DNA from: an uncultured bacterium
GTDB taxonomy: Bacteria > Bacillota > Clostridia > Oscillospirales > Oscillospiraceae
DNA length: 64,000 bases
Reading direction: 5' to 3'
NCBI GenBank assembly: GCA_947073515.1
Contig: CAMTMC010000004.1
Location: forward strand, 1-64,000
The translations under genes were made by a program, and so were the position numbers. The notes under the pieces were generated by a model. That model saw only the letters and a program-made list of their open reading frames with translations. It did not search any database and was not told the DNA's origin. The first letter of the stretch is position 1; each line of letters starts with the position of its first letter. Shown here one piece after another: positions 1 through 8,134 of this stretch.

Positions 1-698
1 ACGGCCTGGTTGTCGCCCATCTCGATGGAGAAGTCGCCGTTGAAGTCGGCCTTGGGGATGTAGAACTGGATACGGTACACGTTGGCGCACTTGTCCTCGC
101 CGAAGCAGTCGATATACAGAGCGCACTTCTCAGAATACCTATCGCTCATGTTGGTCAGCACGTCGGCCTGAATCTGGCGGGAGTAGTACACCACGATTTC
201 AGTGTCGTCAGCAATCTCACCATCATTGAATACCAGCTTCTTAGTGGCGGGGTCATAGGCGAACACACCCTCAGCGGCGGCAGCACCCTGGGTCAGCTTC
301 TTGCCAAGAGTGCTGTCGGCGTTCTTCACATAGACGGACTCGACCTCGTTGCCAGCAGTGCCCACAGCCTTATAGCTGGTAGTGGCCTCGTTGCCATTCA
401 CAGTCAGGTAGTCAGTCCAGAGAACAGTGGTCAGCTTGTTCTCGAACGTGCAGCCGGTCTGCAGCTCCATCAGGCCACCGGAAATCAGGCCGTTGTTGCC
501 GCTGATGGTCACGGCCTTGTTGCGCTTCAGGCTGGACAGTTTACGGCCCTGCTTGCCAGTGATATCGGTCTTGTCCTGGCTCTGAGCAATCGTGGCGCTC
601 TGAAGCTCGTCCAGCACAAACTTGAAGTTACCGGTGGCAATATCAAAAGCAGTAATAGTTTCCAGGCTGGTAATAGTTACATCATTGACATTAAACAT
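1..698 (-). CDS. Putative major tail (tube) protein, 3' end beyond window
   Basis: This reading frame begins with ATG at 698 behind a clear GGAGG and stays open to the left edge, giving about 232 residues. The product starts MFNVNDVTITSLETI and is rich in short beta-type segments without membrane spans. It lies downstream of the portal and connector genes in the late operon, where phages encode the tail tube or a related major tail protein. The assignment rests on position and general character; no diagnostic motif is visible. It could also be another abundant virion protein. Confidence 0.5.
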   Translation of the reverse strand, partial: MFNVNDVTITSLETITAFDIATGNFKFVLDELQSATIAQSQDKTDITGKQGRKLSSLKRNKAVTISGNNGLISGGLMELQTGCTFENKLTTVLWTDYLTVNGNEATTSYKAVGTAGNEVESVYVKNADSTLGKKLTQGAAAAEGVFAYDPATKKLVFNDGEIADDTEIVVYYSRQIQADVLTNMSDRYSEKCALYIDCFGEDKCANVYRIQFYIPKADFNGDFSIEMGDNQA

Positions 699-779
699 GA
701 TAAAACCTCCATTTTGCATGATTAGCATTGGCTAACCGTTTTTGTTATTAAAACGCACAGAATCTTATCTGCACGTTTG

Positions 780-1280
780 TTATCTATTCTTTCGATTGGA
801 TGGGACAGGTTTGACGCTGGGAGACAGACGATTGAAATCCTTGGTTTGGAACGTAATTACTTTTCCAAGATAGTCTTGGATTGGAGTAAAGCGTCTGACA
901 GAATACAATTCAAGCTCCCCAAGGCCATAATACCGACTGCCGTTGAGCACCTTGGCAATTTCGGAGCACAACCTGTCTGTCCGCACACTTCCATCTGGCA
1001 ACATCATCTTTGTCTTGTGAGTGAATACCCAGATATAGAGATTGGGGGTAAGGAATGTTTTGTTCACTGTGCTTTGGATATCAACGTCGCAGCAGATAAA
1101 GGTCTGCCCCTGCGTAACAACCTCGGGTACATACTCGAACGGATACAGCCGGGTGAGAAACAGTTCCTCCGGGTCTGCAATGGGCTGCTCATCATCACTT
1201 AGCAGAGAAACTATCTGCTCACTTGCCAGCAAGTCATGGATAAGCTGCTTTTTGTAATCGAAAAACTCATCAAGTTGCAT
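780..1280 (-). CDS. Phage head-tail/tail completion-like protein
   Basis: A 166-residue soluble protein. The start at 1280 (MQLDEFFDYKK) is preferred over the upstream one at 1304 because GGAGG sits 10 bases before it and the gap to the previous gene is only 2 bases. It has no recognised motif, but its size, the place between connectors and the tail protein, and tight packing in the late operon fit a tail-completion or tail-terminator protein. The function is inferred from synteny only. Confidence 0.5.
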   Translation of the reverse strand: MQLDEFFDYKKQLIHDLLASEQIVSLLSDDEQPIADPEELFLTRLYPFEYVPEVVTQGQTFICCDVDIQSTVNKTFLTPNLYIWVFTHKTKMMLPDGSVRTDRLCSEIAKVLNGSRYYGLGELELYSVRRFTPIQDYLGKVITFQTKDFNRLSPSVKPVPSNRKNR

Positions 1281-1282
1281 CG

Positions 1283-1567
1283 TTACAGCGCCTCCATTCG
1301 ACACACTAACGCTGGCTCGTCGTCCAACGATTTGTCATCAATGGTGAACGTGAACACATTGTGTTCATCCTTTTCAATATGCGGCTTATAGATAATCCCG
1401 CTCTTGCCAATGAGCTGCCCGAGATTGTGCGAACTCCCATCATTTAGCACAACGATAAGGTCTCCGTCGTTATTGGCAGTCGCATCAATTACTTCGCAAC
1501 TACTATCTGCATTCAAATAGAGTGGAACTATAAACTCGTTATTGTAGTTGATTCTGATGCGAATCAT
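1283..1567 (-). CDS. Small phage protein, possible head-closure protein
   Basis: A 94-residue acidic protein with alternating beta-type segments, starting after AGGAGG and overlapping the stop of the upstream gene by 4 bases, so translation is probably coupled. It lies between a connector-like gene and a tail-completion-like gene, where head-closure (stopper) proteins usually sit. I recognise no family signature; the role is positional inference. Confidence 0.45.
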   Translation of the reverse strand: MIRIRINYNNEFIVPLYLNADSSCEVIDATANNDGDLIVVLNDGSSHNLGQLIGKSGIIYKPHIEKDEHNVFTFTIDDKSLDDEPALVCRMEAL

Positions 1568-2121
1568 AGTTTCCCTCCTGCCCCACTTTTATCTTCCAGA
1601 TTGAGAACACGCCCCACAATGCTTTTTGGAATCTTTGAATCAATGCGTTTGCCCTGCGTTACATGGTTATGGGTAATTGCATACGCAATCTTCTGGTCAA
1701 TAGCGGTCAGGATTTGCTCGTACTGCTCTACGTCAATCACGCCGTCATAATAATCCCGACCCTCAAAAATGACAGTTCGATTTTCATGCCCCACTACCCT
1801 TGCGAAGACCGGCGTTCCATACACCAGATTCCAACACTTATCATTGTCTGGGAGGTCAATGTTGGTGTAGGTCTTAATCACAGCCATACGCAGAAAGTAA
1901 TCTTTGAACTCTGGATGATAAGCGCCAGTCTCAGCATCTACGACCCCGTTACACACGGTTTCTACGATGCCAGATACCTCTGCGGCATTGAGTCTACGCT
2001 TTACCGCAAACTCAAATCTGTTGTCCCCACCGCCAACAGATAGTGTGGCGGTCTTATTGACACTGTACTTCTCACAAAGTGCTTCCATATCAGAAGCACT
2101 GACTCTGTCAGTCCTATTCAC
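1564..2121 (-). CDS. Connector/adaptor-like phage protein with a portal-derived C-terminus
   Basis: A 185-residue protein following the portal gene with an 8-base overlap, the usual place of a head-tail adaptor. Residues 1-154 look unique. Residues about 155-179 (starting QGKRIDSKIPKS) are identical to residues about 247-271 of the neighbouring portal protein, because a 74-base segment of DNA is shared. After the copy the protein ends quickly with GAGGKL. The native C-terminus was therefore probably replaced or extended by recombination with the portal gene. Whether the tail is functional is unknown. Confidence 0.55.
   Translation of the reverse strand: MNRTDRVSASDMEALCEKYSVNKTATLSVGGGDNRFEFAVKRRLNAAEVSGIVETVCNGVVDAETGAYHPEFKDYFLRMAVIKTYTNIDLPDNDKCWNLVYGTPVFARVVGHENRTVIFEGRDYYDGVIDVEQYEQILTAIDQKIAYAITHNHVTQGKRIDSKIPKSIVGRVLNLEDKSGAGGKL
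1584..1657. repeat. 74-bp direct repeat, copy 1 (end of adaptor gene)
   Basis: Matches 2638-2711 base for base except position 1648 (T here, C in the other copy). Both copies are read in the same frame, so the encoded peptide is identical. Confidence 0.95.
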
Positions 2122-3451
2122 CTGTGTTTCCTCCTGTTTCTTTTGTCATATCAGCATTGGCAGGCCCTGTCTCCTTCTCAGCTTTAATGCGCTCCAACTC
2201 CAGCGCAACATCGGTAGTATACGGGCTCTGCTCAATGATGGTACGCTTGGAAATAGCGTCCATTTCCTGCTGCATCTTCAGGTCTTTCATCAGACTATTG
2301 GTATCCACTGGACGTGTCACATTGAAGTTGATGTTGAGGCTGTCAAACGCTTCATCTGTGTACTTCTTGTGGATGCTACGAAGCTCCTGGAGCTTTCTGA
2401 AATACTCAAACCTCTGGAACATACCGTCTGTCAGAGACTGGATAGTCTTTTGCGCCTTGTTGTCTGTTTGGTTAAACAGATATTTCAAAGATACTTCTGA
2501 GACGTTAGAGACATTGGACTGCCCATACGCAGAGGCGGGGATACAGGCCACAGCGTAGAACTGCTCAATCAGATGCTTTAATAGAAGCTCTGCGCTACTG
2601 CTATCCAATTCGCTCGCAGCCCATTTGAAGTCGCTCTCACTTTTATCTTCCAGATTGAGAACACGCCCCACAATGCTTTTTGGAATCTTTGAATCAATGC
2701 GCTTGCCCTGCACGACACCAACAGGGTTTAGAGAGAGGCGGACTACGGCATCGTCCAACTGAGACATGATTTCCTCGATGCTGTCCATAATAGGAATGAG
2801 GTCAGCCACCAATCCGTTCCCGAAGACATCCGTTTTATCCAAACTGACGTAGTGAATAGGCAAACCTGTGAGATTTGGCCTGGTTTCAACAAGGTTGCGG
2901 TTTAAGTATGTTTCGACCCTATCAGGATAGTAAACAATGTAATGGTCGTCTCCTCCCAAATCCAAGTCCTTCCAATGTTCTACAAAACTTGTGTAGTTGT
3001 AGTTGTCATCGTAGACCGGGAAGGCGCTCTCATTTGGAATTACATGAGAGCGGATAGTGTCTCCGTCCAAGAACACATACTCAAAGGCGTTTCCGTACTT
3101 ATAAAGGTCGGAAGTCAGCTCGTAGTCAACCTTTGGATAGCGCCCTTTCTTGTAAATCTGGTTGAAATCAGCTACGATTTCAGGCTCACCAGAGATAGAA
3201 ACCTGTCGCCCCACGACATAGGATGTATGCCCTTCCACTACAGACTTGATTGTTTGGAAAACCATTTTGCTGGTGGTGAATGTTCCGTCTTTGAACTCTG
3301 TATCAGGACGCATCAAAATATCATGCTTCCTAAGCAGATATTCTCGAATCCGAAATACTTCCCGAACCCGTTGGTCTTGCTCTGGCCTATGGATTTCGTC
3401 CATAAACCAGAGCTTATTTTCACGCTTGTTTTCACGTTTGAAAAAACTCAT
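2114..3451 (-). CDS. Phage portal protein (SPP1 gp6-like)
   Basis: A 445-residue protein matching the length and style of SPP1/gp6-type portals, which form the dodecameric ring at the capsid vertex through which DNA is pumped. It follows the large terminase and precedes adaptor genes. An acidic, polar tail (ending TKETGGNTGE) and a segment after residue 200 rich in Asp/Asn are typical. Residues about 247-271 carry the sequence duplicated in the next gene. The start overlaps the end of a small basic ORF as ATGA, indicating translational coupling. Confidence 0.85.
   Translation of the reverse strand: MSFFKRENKRENKLWFMDEIHRPEQDQRVREVFRIREYLLRKHDILMRPDTEFKDGTFTTSKMVFQTIKSVVEGHTSYVVGRQVSISGEPEIVADFNQIYKKGRYPKVDYELTSDLYKYGNAFEYVFLDGDTIRSHVIPNESAFPVYDDNYNYTSFVEHWKDLDLGGDDHYIVYYPDRVETYLNRNLVETRPNLTGLPIHYVSLDKTDVFGNGLVADLIPIMDSIEEIMSQLDDAVVRLSLNPVGVVQGKRIDSKIPKSIVGRVLNLEDKSESDFKWAASELDSSSAELLLKHLIEQFYAVACIPASAYGQSNVSNVSEVSLKYLFNQTDNKAQKTIQSLTDGMFQRFEYFRKLQELRSIHKKYTDEAFDSLNINFNVTRPVDTNSLMKDLKMQQEMDAISKRTIIEQSPYTTDVALELERIKAEKETGPANADMTKETGGNTGE
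2638..2711. repeat. 74-bp direct repeat, copy 2 (inside portal gene)
   Basis: Partner of 1584-1657, offset 1,054 bases. It lies in the middle of the portal gene and continues smoothly into portal sequence on both sides, so this copy is probably the ancestral one. Confidence 0.95.
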
Positions 3452-3609
3452 GTGTCCTCCGTTCTGTGTGCGAAAAACTCCTTTCGCTTTCTGCGCACAT
3501 TTTTGTTGTTGCGGTGATAGATATCCTCCTGTTTAGTATCAGATTCTCTCATAAAGGTGCTGAGCTTATCGTTAAAGGTCTTTGGACGTTTCCCGCTGGT
3601 TTGTTTCAT
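3448..3609 (-). CDS. Possible small basic ORF between terminase and portal
   Basis: A 53-residue frame starting inside the end of the large terminase gene (MKQTSGKRPKTFNDK) and ending in an ATGA overlap with the portal start. It is very basic (KNVRRKRKEFF near the end). The Shine-Dalgarno is weak; a shorter start at 3552 is possible. It fills an otherwise empty 120-base gap, which supports its being real, but no family is recognised. Confidence 0.35.
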   Translation of the reverse strand: MKQTSGKRPKTFNDKLSTFMRESDTKQEDIYHRNNKNVRRKRKEFFAHRTEDT

Positions 3610-5176
3610 CTTTCTTATCACCATAGTCAATGTAGTTGGGGCACTCCTTTGCTCCAAAAAGCGCCATGGCCATGGCCATGACAGTGTCATCGTGATAGCC
3701 GCCACTTGCCTTAGCGGAACCGTCCTTATAGACGAACACCTTCATCTCCTGCAACAGTGTCTCTGAGTTAATACGGAGCTTATCTCTCGTGTGTAACTCT
3801 ACAAAATCGTCAATAATACGCTGCTTGCTCTGTTTTGTTGTCTCAAAGCCAGGCTTACGCTTGACGCTCCCTCTTGCGTCCCAACTTTTGTACTTGTACA
3901 TCAGCGGATACTGTGCATCATTATAAAGACGGTCACAAACTGTCTGTCCAGCAGATGCTTTCTCCACGACCAGGTATGCCGTATTGAACCAGTAGCCAAG
4001 CTCTCTGACAATATCAACAAAATCAAATGGTTTAATCTTGTTGCTCCGAAATTCGGCAACTTGAAATCCGTCACGGTCAACAACCTCAACAACTGAATAG
4101 TCGGAACTGCCACCAAGTCCCTCTGCACTATCAACACCGATAAAGTATCTGATGCCGTCCGATGGTTCTTCCCAAAGATAAAAACCCCGGTTGTACCAGG
4201 GTTTCAAAATGGCAGGCAATGTACTCGGTATCGGGATAGTTTTTTCAAAAAGATTCTCAATTCTTTCCTGAACCTTCTGATTATCAAAGACGTTATCTCC
4301 AGTAGTGATGAACGCTTCGTGTGGTGTAGAGGGAAATTCCTGCGCAAACTGTGTTTCAGAACTATTGGAGATTTTCAGTCTTCGCCACACGATTTGCTCA
4401 ATGGTGGCTCCTCGGTGATATAGGGCAAGTTCAGCATCGTCCAGTTCGTCAGTGGTGGGCAGAGCCCCATTCAAAGCGATATATCGTTCTGCGAATTGTT
4501 TGTACTCATCCGCAAACATGAGTTTGTCATCGACCCAGCCAAAGAAGAAAGGCTTGTACATACTCTCTCCCTGTGCGGCCTTTGAGTACATATCCGAAAA
4601 GAAGTTAAAGCCGTTCGCTGTGCTTTCCACGATAATCTGTCCATTTGGTGTCAGGCACTGTTCGATAGCCAGAATCTGCTTGTCGATATTCTCGTTGCAA
4701 AATGCCGCCTCAGATACATGGACAAAGCGCAACGTACTGCCACGGACGGACTCCTTTGTTCCGCAGGAAATAACTGTAATGCGGCTTCCGTTCTCCAGTT
4801 TCAGTTCTTTTCTATTGTTGTTGATAAGTCTCGGACGGATTGCCTTCGGGATGCTGTTATAGAGCTGTTTGAGTTTTGTAAAGATACCATCTGCTCCATC
4901 CAGACTGTGAGCCATCAGCAAGCAGGATGTATTGGGAAAGCGGATAGCAAGCCAGATAGAGTATGCGCAGCTCAGTACGCTGATTCCCAACTGCCGGGAT
5001 TTCAAAACGACGTTGAACTTATCTATTTCAGTGAGCAACTGCATCTGTTGTGGGTTAGGGACGAAATTGACGAGTTGCCCTCGCTTATCAACAATCTTGA
5101 TGAAGTTCTGGATGAAAAGGATAGGGTCATTAAGAACACGCCGCAACTTTTCTGCATCTGTCAATTCGTACCTCAC
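3572..5176 (-). CDS. terL: Terminase large subunit
   Basis: A 534-residue packaging motor. The N-terminal ATPase shows a Walker A variant KSRQLGIS (residues about 59-66) and a Walker B-like strand FVHVSEAAF (about 151-159) with the catalytic acidic residue. The C-terminal RNase H-like nuclease begins with the metal-binding strand GVDSAEGLGGSSDYS, and another acidic site lies at GGYHDDTVMA near the end. It cuts and pumps phage DNA into the prohead through the portal. It follows the small terminase by 6 bases and belongs to the minus-strand late operon. Confidence 0.95.
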   Translation of the reverse strand: MRYELTDAEKLRRVLNDPILFIQNFIKIVDKRGQLVNFVPNPQQMQLLTEIDKFNVVLKSRQLGISVLSCAYSIWLAIRFPNTSCLLMAHSLDGADGIFTKLKQLYNSIPKAIRPRLINNNRKELKLENGSRITVISCGTKESVRGSTLRFVHVSEAAFCNENIDKQILAIEQCLTPNGQIIVESTANGFNFFSDMYSKAAQGESMYKPFFFGWVDDKLMFADEYKQFAERYIALNGALPTTDELDDAELALYHRGATIEQIVWRRLKISNSSETQFAQEFPSTPHEAFITTGDNVFDNQKVQERIENLFEKTIPIPSTLPAILKPWYNRGFYLWEEPSDGIRYFIGVDSAEGLGGSSDYSVVEVVDRDGFQVAEFRSNKIKPFDFVDIVRELGYWFNTAYLVVEKASAGQTVCDRLYNDAQYPLMYKYKSWDARGSVKRKPGFETTKQSKQRIIDDFVELHTRDKLRINSETLLQEMKVFVYKDGSAKASGGYHDDTVMAMAMALFGAKECPNYIDYGDKKDETNQRETSKDL

Positions 5177-5182
5177 CTCCTG

Positions 5183-5593
5183 TTACTCGACATCATCCAA
5201 CTCTACATCCTTCAACATAGCGCGAAGTTCGTCCTCGCCATCGTCCTCAAAGAATTTCTCGCTGAACTTTGAGAACGCCTGAAATGCCTGCACATCTTCT
5301 TTGGCCTTGTCGAAATAAATCTCATAAAGCTCAACGAGCTTTTGATTGTGCATCCGTTTCAGCAGATATTTCACTGCCGTCTGCACAGATTCCTCCGCAA
5401 GCCAGCGTTCGCACTGGGCCTCGTCCATACCCTTTGTGAAACCCTTATATTCCTCAACCAATTCTTCAAAGGTGTCAATCTTTTTAGGAAGCAAGGATGG
5501 TGCATACTTCCAAACGATGTAGTAGACCTTGACCTGTGTTGGCAGCATTTCATGGAGTTTTTGCATCAGAGATTGCTCTGATTTCTTTGCCAT
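5183..5593 (-). CDS. Terminase small subunit (putative)
   Basis: A 136-residue, mostly helical, acidic-tailed protein immediately upstream of the large terminase (6-base gap). Small terminases recognise the packaging site and regulate the large subunit. No clear HTH can be picked out by eye, so the call rests on size, helical character (repeated EL/LVE/KYLL segments) and position. Confidence 0.65.
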   Translation of the reverse strand: MAKKSEQSLMQKLHEMLPTQVKVYYIVWKYAPSLLPKKIDTFEELVEEYKGFTKGMDEAQCERWLAEESVQTAVKYLLKRMHNQKLVELYEIYFDKAKEDVQAFQAFSKFSEKFFEDDGEDELRAMLKDVELDDVE

Positions 5594-5609
5594 ATCAGTT
5601 CACCCTCCC

Positions 5610-5912
5610 TTACTTGGATGCAGGGGGCTTCCGCCCTTTAGGAGCGGGTTTTGCACCATCTCCACCATCACTGTCCTTGACGGCATTCTTGTTTTCGTCC
5701 AGTGGAGAACGCCTAAATGTCCCATTCAGCTTGGCGGCATAGGCACCATTGATTGCGTCCGCAATCTTTCGGTGGTTGTCCTCGGTCAGCGGACGTTCAC
5801 CATTGAGAATCTGAGAGATATGTCCTGCGGTCAGGTCGCAGTACGCCTCGATATCCCGCAGAGACAAGCCCCGAAGCAGGGCATAGTTTTTCAGTTTGCT
5901 TGTACTGAGCAT
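5610..5912 (-). CDS. Cro/CI-type HTH protein in the late operon
   Basis: About 100 residues from ATG 5912 (GGGGTG upstream); a longer start at 5942 is less likely. The segment LRDIEAYCDLTAGHISQILNGERPLTEDNHRKIADAI is a helix-turn-helix of the XRE class. A lysine/proline-rich tail (KPAPKGRKPPASK) follows. It comes directly after the terminator behind the capsid gene and 16 bases before the small terminase, so it may control late transcription or take part in packaging-site recognition. Both are inferences. Confidence 0.7.
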   Translation of the reverse strand: MLSTSKLKNYALLRGLSLRDIEAYCDLTAGHISQILNGERPLTEDNHRKIADAINGAYAAKLNGTFRRSPLDENKNAVKDSDGGDGAKPAPKGRKPPASK

Positions 5913-5939
5913 CGAATCACCCCGTGTATAAAAATTAAG

Positions 5940-5975
5940 CAAAAATATACGGGCGGGGATGTTTCACCCCGCCCG
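5940..5975 (-). terminator. Intrinsic terminator behind the capsid gene
   Basis: A 9-bp GC stem (5950-5958 with 5967-5975), loop of 8 bases, followed on the minus strand by TATATTTTT. It splits scaffold-capsid from terminase-portal transcription. Confidence 0.85.
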
Positions 5976-6017
5976 CCCCGGCATATCCGGGCAGGTTAAA
6001 AGGAGTTATCTGGCAAA

Positions 6018-6863
6018 TCAGGCGACAGTCTTGCGGAGCACGACAGCGCCGTCGGTGTCCAGCAGCTTAACAGCATAGAGGCTGGAGGCAATGATGTCGG
6101 TAGCAAGCAGCTTGGACTCACGCTCCTCCTCAATGTTAATGTTCCGCTGGAAGACGTAGCCCAGGGCCTCGCGCTTGACGATGTAGGTCTTGCTCTCCTT
6201 GGCAGTCTCGTCATAGGTGCCGTTGTTGCACATAATAACAGGGATGCCGATGAAGTAACCGACAACACCGTCCACGATGAGGCCGTTGGCCTGCTCAGCC
6301 TTGTTGAAAGTCTTCTCCACGCTGGTGAAGGAATCCATCTTCAGGAAGGAGGGCAGAAGGCGACTATTGATGATAATACCGGCAAAGCTGGCAGTATCAA
6401 CATCATCGCCGAAACAGCCCAGACCAGCCATCAACTCAGTGTCAGTGATAGCATCGGCAGCAGCAGTGGCCTGCTTATAGACAGCATCGGCGTCCATAGC
6501 AGCAACCAGGTCGGCGTCAATCTTCTTGGACATGGCATCAGCGACCTGAACCACCATACTGTCCATCACGCGGCCCTTAATCTGGGCAGCTTCCACATCA
6601 TAGACGCGGGCGGAGCCAGCAACCTGCTTGATGGGGGCGCTCATGTCGGTCATGTCAACCGCAGCGGGAGTCACGGGAGTGCCCTTGGTCACCTCGGCGG
6701 CGGTAACAACTCGCTTCAGCTTGGGGAAATGCACAGTATCACCGTACTGCATCGCCTCAGAAACAATAGGGGTAGCATCAAAAGCCACCCGGCCAATGCG
6801 CAGCGCAGCGTCCAGCTTGGCGTTCACGGCATCGGCAAAAACCTCGGGAATAATCAGTGCCAT
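6018..6863 (-). CDS. Major capsid protein
   Basis: A 281-residue HK97-fold-type coat protein. The N-terminal segment (MALIIPEVFADAVNAKLDAALR), the region around GDTVHFPKLK and the later IIINSRLLPSFLK and GIPVIMCNN segments are typical of Firmicutes phage capsid proteins of this length. It follows the scaffold gene by 22 bases and is closed by a strong terminator, allowing high expression of the scaffold-capsid pair. Confidence 0.85.
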   Translation of the reverse strand: MALIIPEVFADAVNAKLDAALRIGRVAFDATPIVSEAMQYGDTVHFPKLKRVVTAAEVTKGTPVTPAAVDMTDMSAPIKQVAGSARVYDVEAAQIKGRVMDSMVVQVADAMSKKIDADLVAAMDADAVYKQATAAADAITDTELMAGLGCFGDDVDTASFAGIIINSRLLPSFLKMDSFTSVEKTFNKAEQANGLIVDGVVGYFIGIPVIMCNNGTYDETAKESKTYIVKREALGYVFQRNINIEEERESKLLATDIIASSLYAVKLLDTDGAVVLRKTVA

Positions 6864-6885
6864 ATTATTTCACGTTCCTTTCATG

Positions 6886-7470
6886 TTAGTGTTTGAGCCG
6901 CTTCCACATTTCAGGGTCACGGCGATAGAGTTCAGCCCTTTCGTCGTAGGACATTTTGTCATACTCCGCTTTTGTAACAGGCTGATTAGTCTGGTGTCCA
7001 GTGGGCTTATACCCACTCGCAGCCAGACGTGCGGCAACCACCTTCTCGATAGCGGCGCTGAAAGCGTCAGCGTCAACATCGGTCTTGAGGTAGTCCGCAA
7101 TATCTGCGTCAAGGCTGTGCGCCTGGAGGGCGGTTTTCAGGCTGAGCGTTTTGGCCTTCGCATCGGCCTCCTGCTCCTTGCGCTCCAGTTCCGCAAGACG
7201 CTGTTCGATGGCGAGTTCCGCCTCCGTCTTCTGGACAGGAGTCAGTTCCGCGACCTTCTTCTCCAGCGTTTTGATGTCCTTGGAATACTTGGTGCGCACA
7301 CGGTCTTCTGCGGCCTGAATAGCCTTGTCGTAGTCCGCCTTGGACATAGTTACAGTCCCCTCGGCGGCGTTGTTTTCGGTGCCAGTGGCAGTCCCGGTCT
7401 GAGTTTCCTTCTCAGTCCCCTCAGCGGCGGTGCCAGTAGCGGTGTTATTGTTCGTATTGTTGTTATCCAT
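6886..7470 (-). CDS. Capsid scaffold protein
   Basis: A 194-residue protein starting at ATG 7470 with AAAGGA upstream; the longer upstream extension lies in the leader and is not protein-like. The N-terminus is a low-complexity Asn/Thr/Gly/Glu stretch, followed by a long charged coiled coil (around residues 55-110) and a C-terminal helical part ending YRRDPEMWKRLKH. This composition and the place just before the capsid gene are characteristic of gp20-type scaffolds, which direct prohead assembly and are lost from mature heads. Confidence 0.8.
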   Translation of the reverse strand: MDNNNTNNNTATGTAAEGTEKETQTGTATGTENNAAEGTVTMSKADYDKAIQAAEDRVRTKYSKDIKTLEKKVAELTPVQKTEAELAIEQRLAELERKEQEADAKAKTLSLKTALQAHSLDADIADYLKTDVDADAFSAAIEKVVAARLAASGYKPTGHQTNQPVTKAEYDKMSYDERAELYRRDPEMWKRLKH

Positions 7471-7828
7471 GACGATTCCTTTCCAGTTCGCCGCTAACAG
7501 CCCTCGTAAGTTCTGTGAGCAACGCCCTTGTGTCGTGTAGTTTTTAGGAGTCTCCCGTTTAACGACCGGGAGCACGTCGGGCACAGTTCTCTCCAAGGAG
7601 TTGAGAGAAGTTAAGTACCATGGCTGATATGAAATATACAGATTTGCCGCACACCCTATTGGAAGAGAGGAGATAAAAAAGATAGGGCGCACAACTATAT
7701 CAACAGGCGCTGATGAACACCTGAAGATATCGGGAAATTAGAAAGAGCGTGAGGAGCTGTTGCTCCTACCCGCTCGCACGATAGCAGGACGTAAGCGGAC
7801 GCCCACCTATCTACGAATGCTTGCAACC
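7471..7828 (-). other. Hairpin-rich leader before scaffold-capsid
   Basis: A 358-base stretch with no convincing gene. Read on the minus strand it contains several separable stem-loops: 7776-7741 region (AGGAGC/GCTCCT with an outer GAGCG/CGCTC stem), a CCCTAT/ATAGGG stem, 7608-7585 region (TTCTCTC/GAGAGAA) and 7571-7551 region (CTCCCG/CGGGAG). It is long for a simple leader and could be a structured 5' UTR, a small RNA or a late control region. Confidence 0.5.
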
Positions 7829-8017
7829 TTACGCATTGCTCTGGATGATGTCCAGAATCTCACGCAGTCTCTGGTCAGAGAAAGCAGACTTTCCCGCAAG
7901 CCACTGGGAGAGCGTCGTAGGGGAGACGCCCAACCTGGATGCGAGCCACTTCTTTTTTCTGCCGGTGTCCGTAAGATACGTCTTCACTTGGCTTTGGATG
8001 GATACAGATGGCTCCAA
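7829..8017 (-). CDS. Small XRE-type HTH protein
   Basis: A 62-residue protein when started at TTG 8017, which has GGGAGG 8 bases upstream; an ATG at 8104 would add 29 less protein-like residues. The core KKKWLASRLGVSPTTLSQWLAGKSAFSDQRLREIL is a complete helix-turn-helix. It lies between the polymerase/zinc-ribbon pair and the structured leader of the capsid genes, so a role in switching to late transcription is plausible. Confidence 0.7.
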   Translation of the reverse strand: MEPSVSIQSQVKTYLTDTGRKKKWLASRLGVSPTTLSQWLAGKSAFSDQRLREILDIIQSNA

Positions 8018-8134
8018 CTGTGCAGCCTCCCTTCGTATCAAGATTGATAGGAAGGAGTTACCTTCCTTCCATAATATACGTTGTGACAACGCCCTCCGAG
8101 GCATATGAGAAAAATGCGGTAGTTATGGGGTTTT

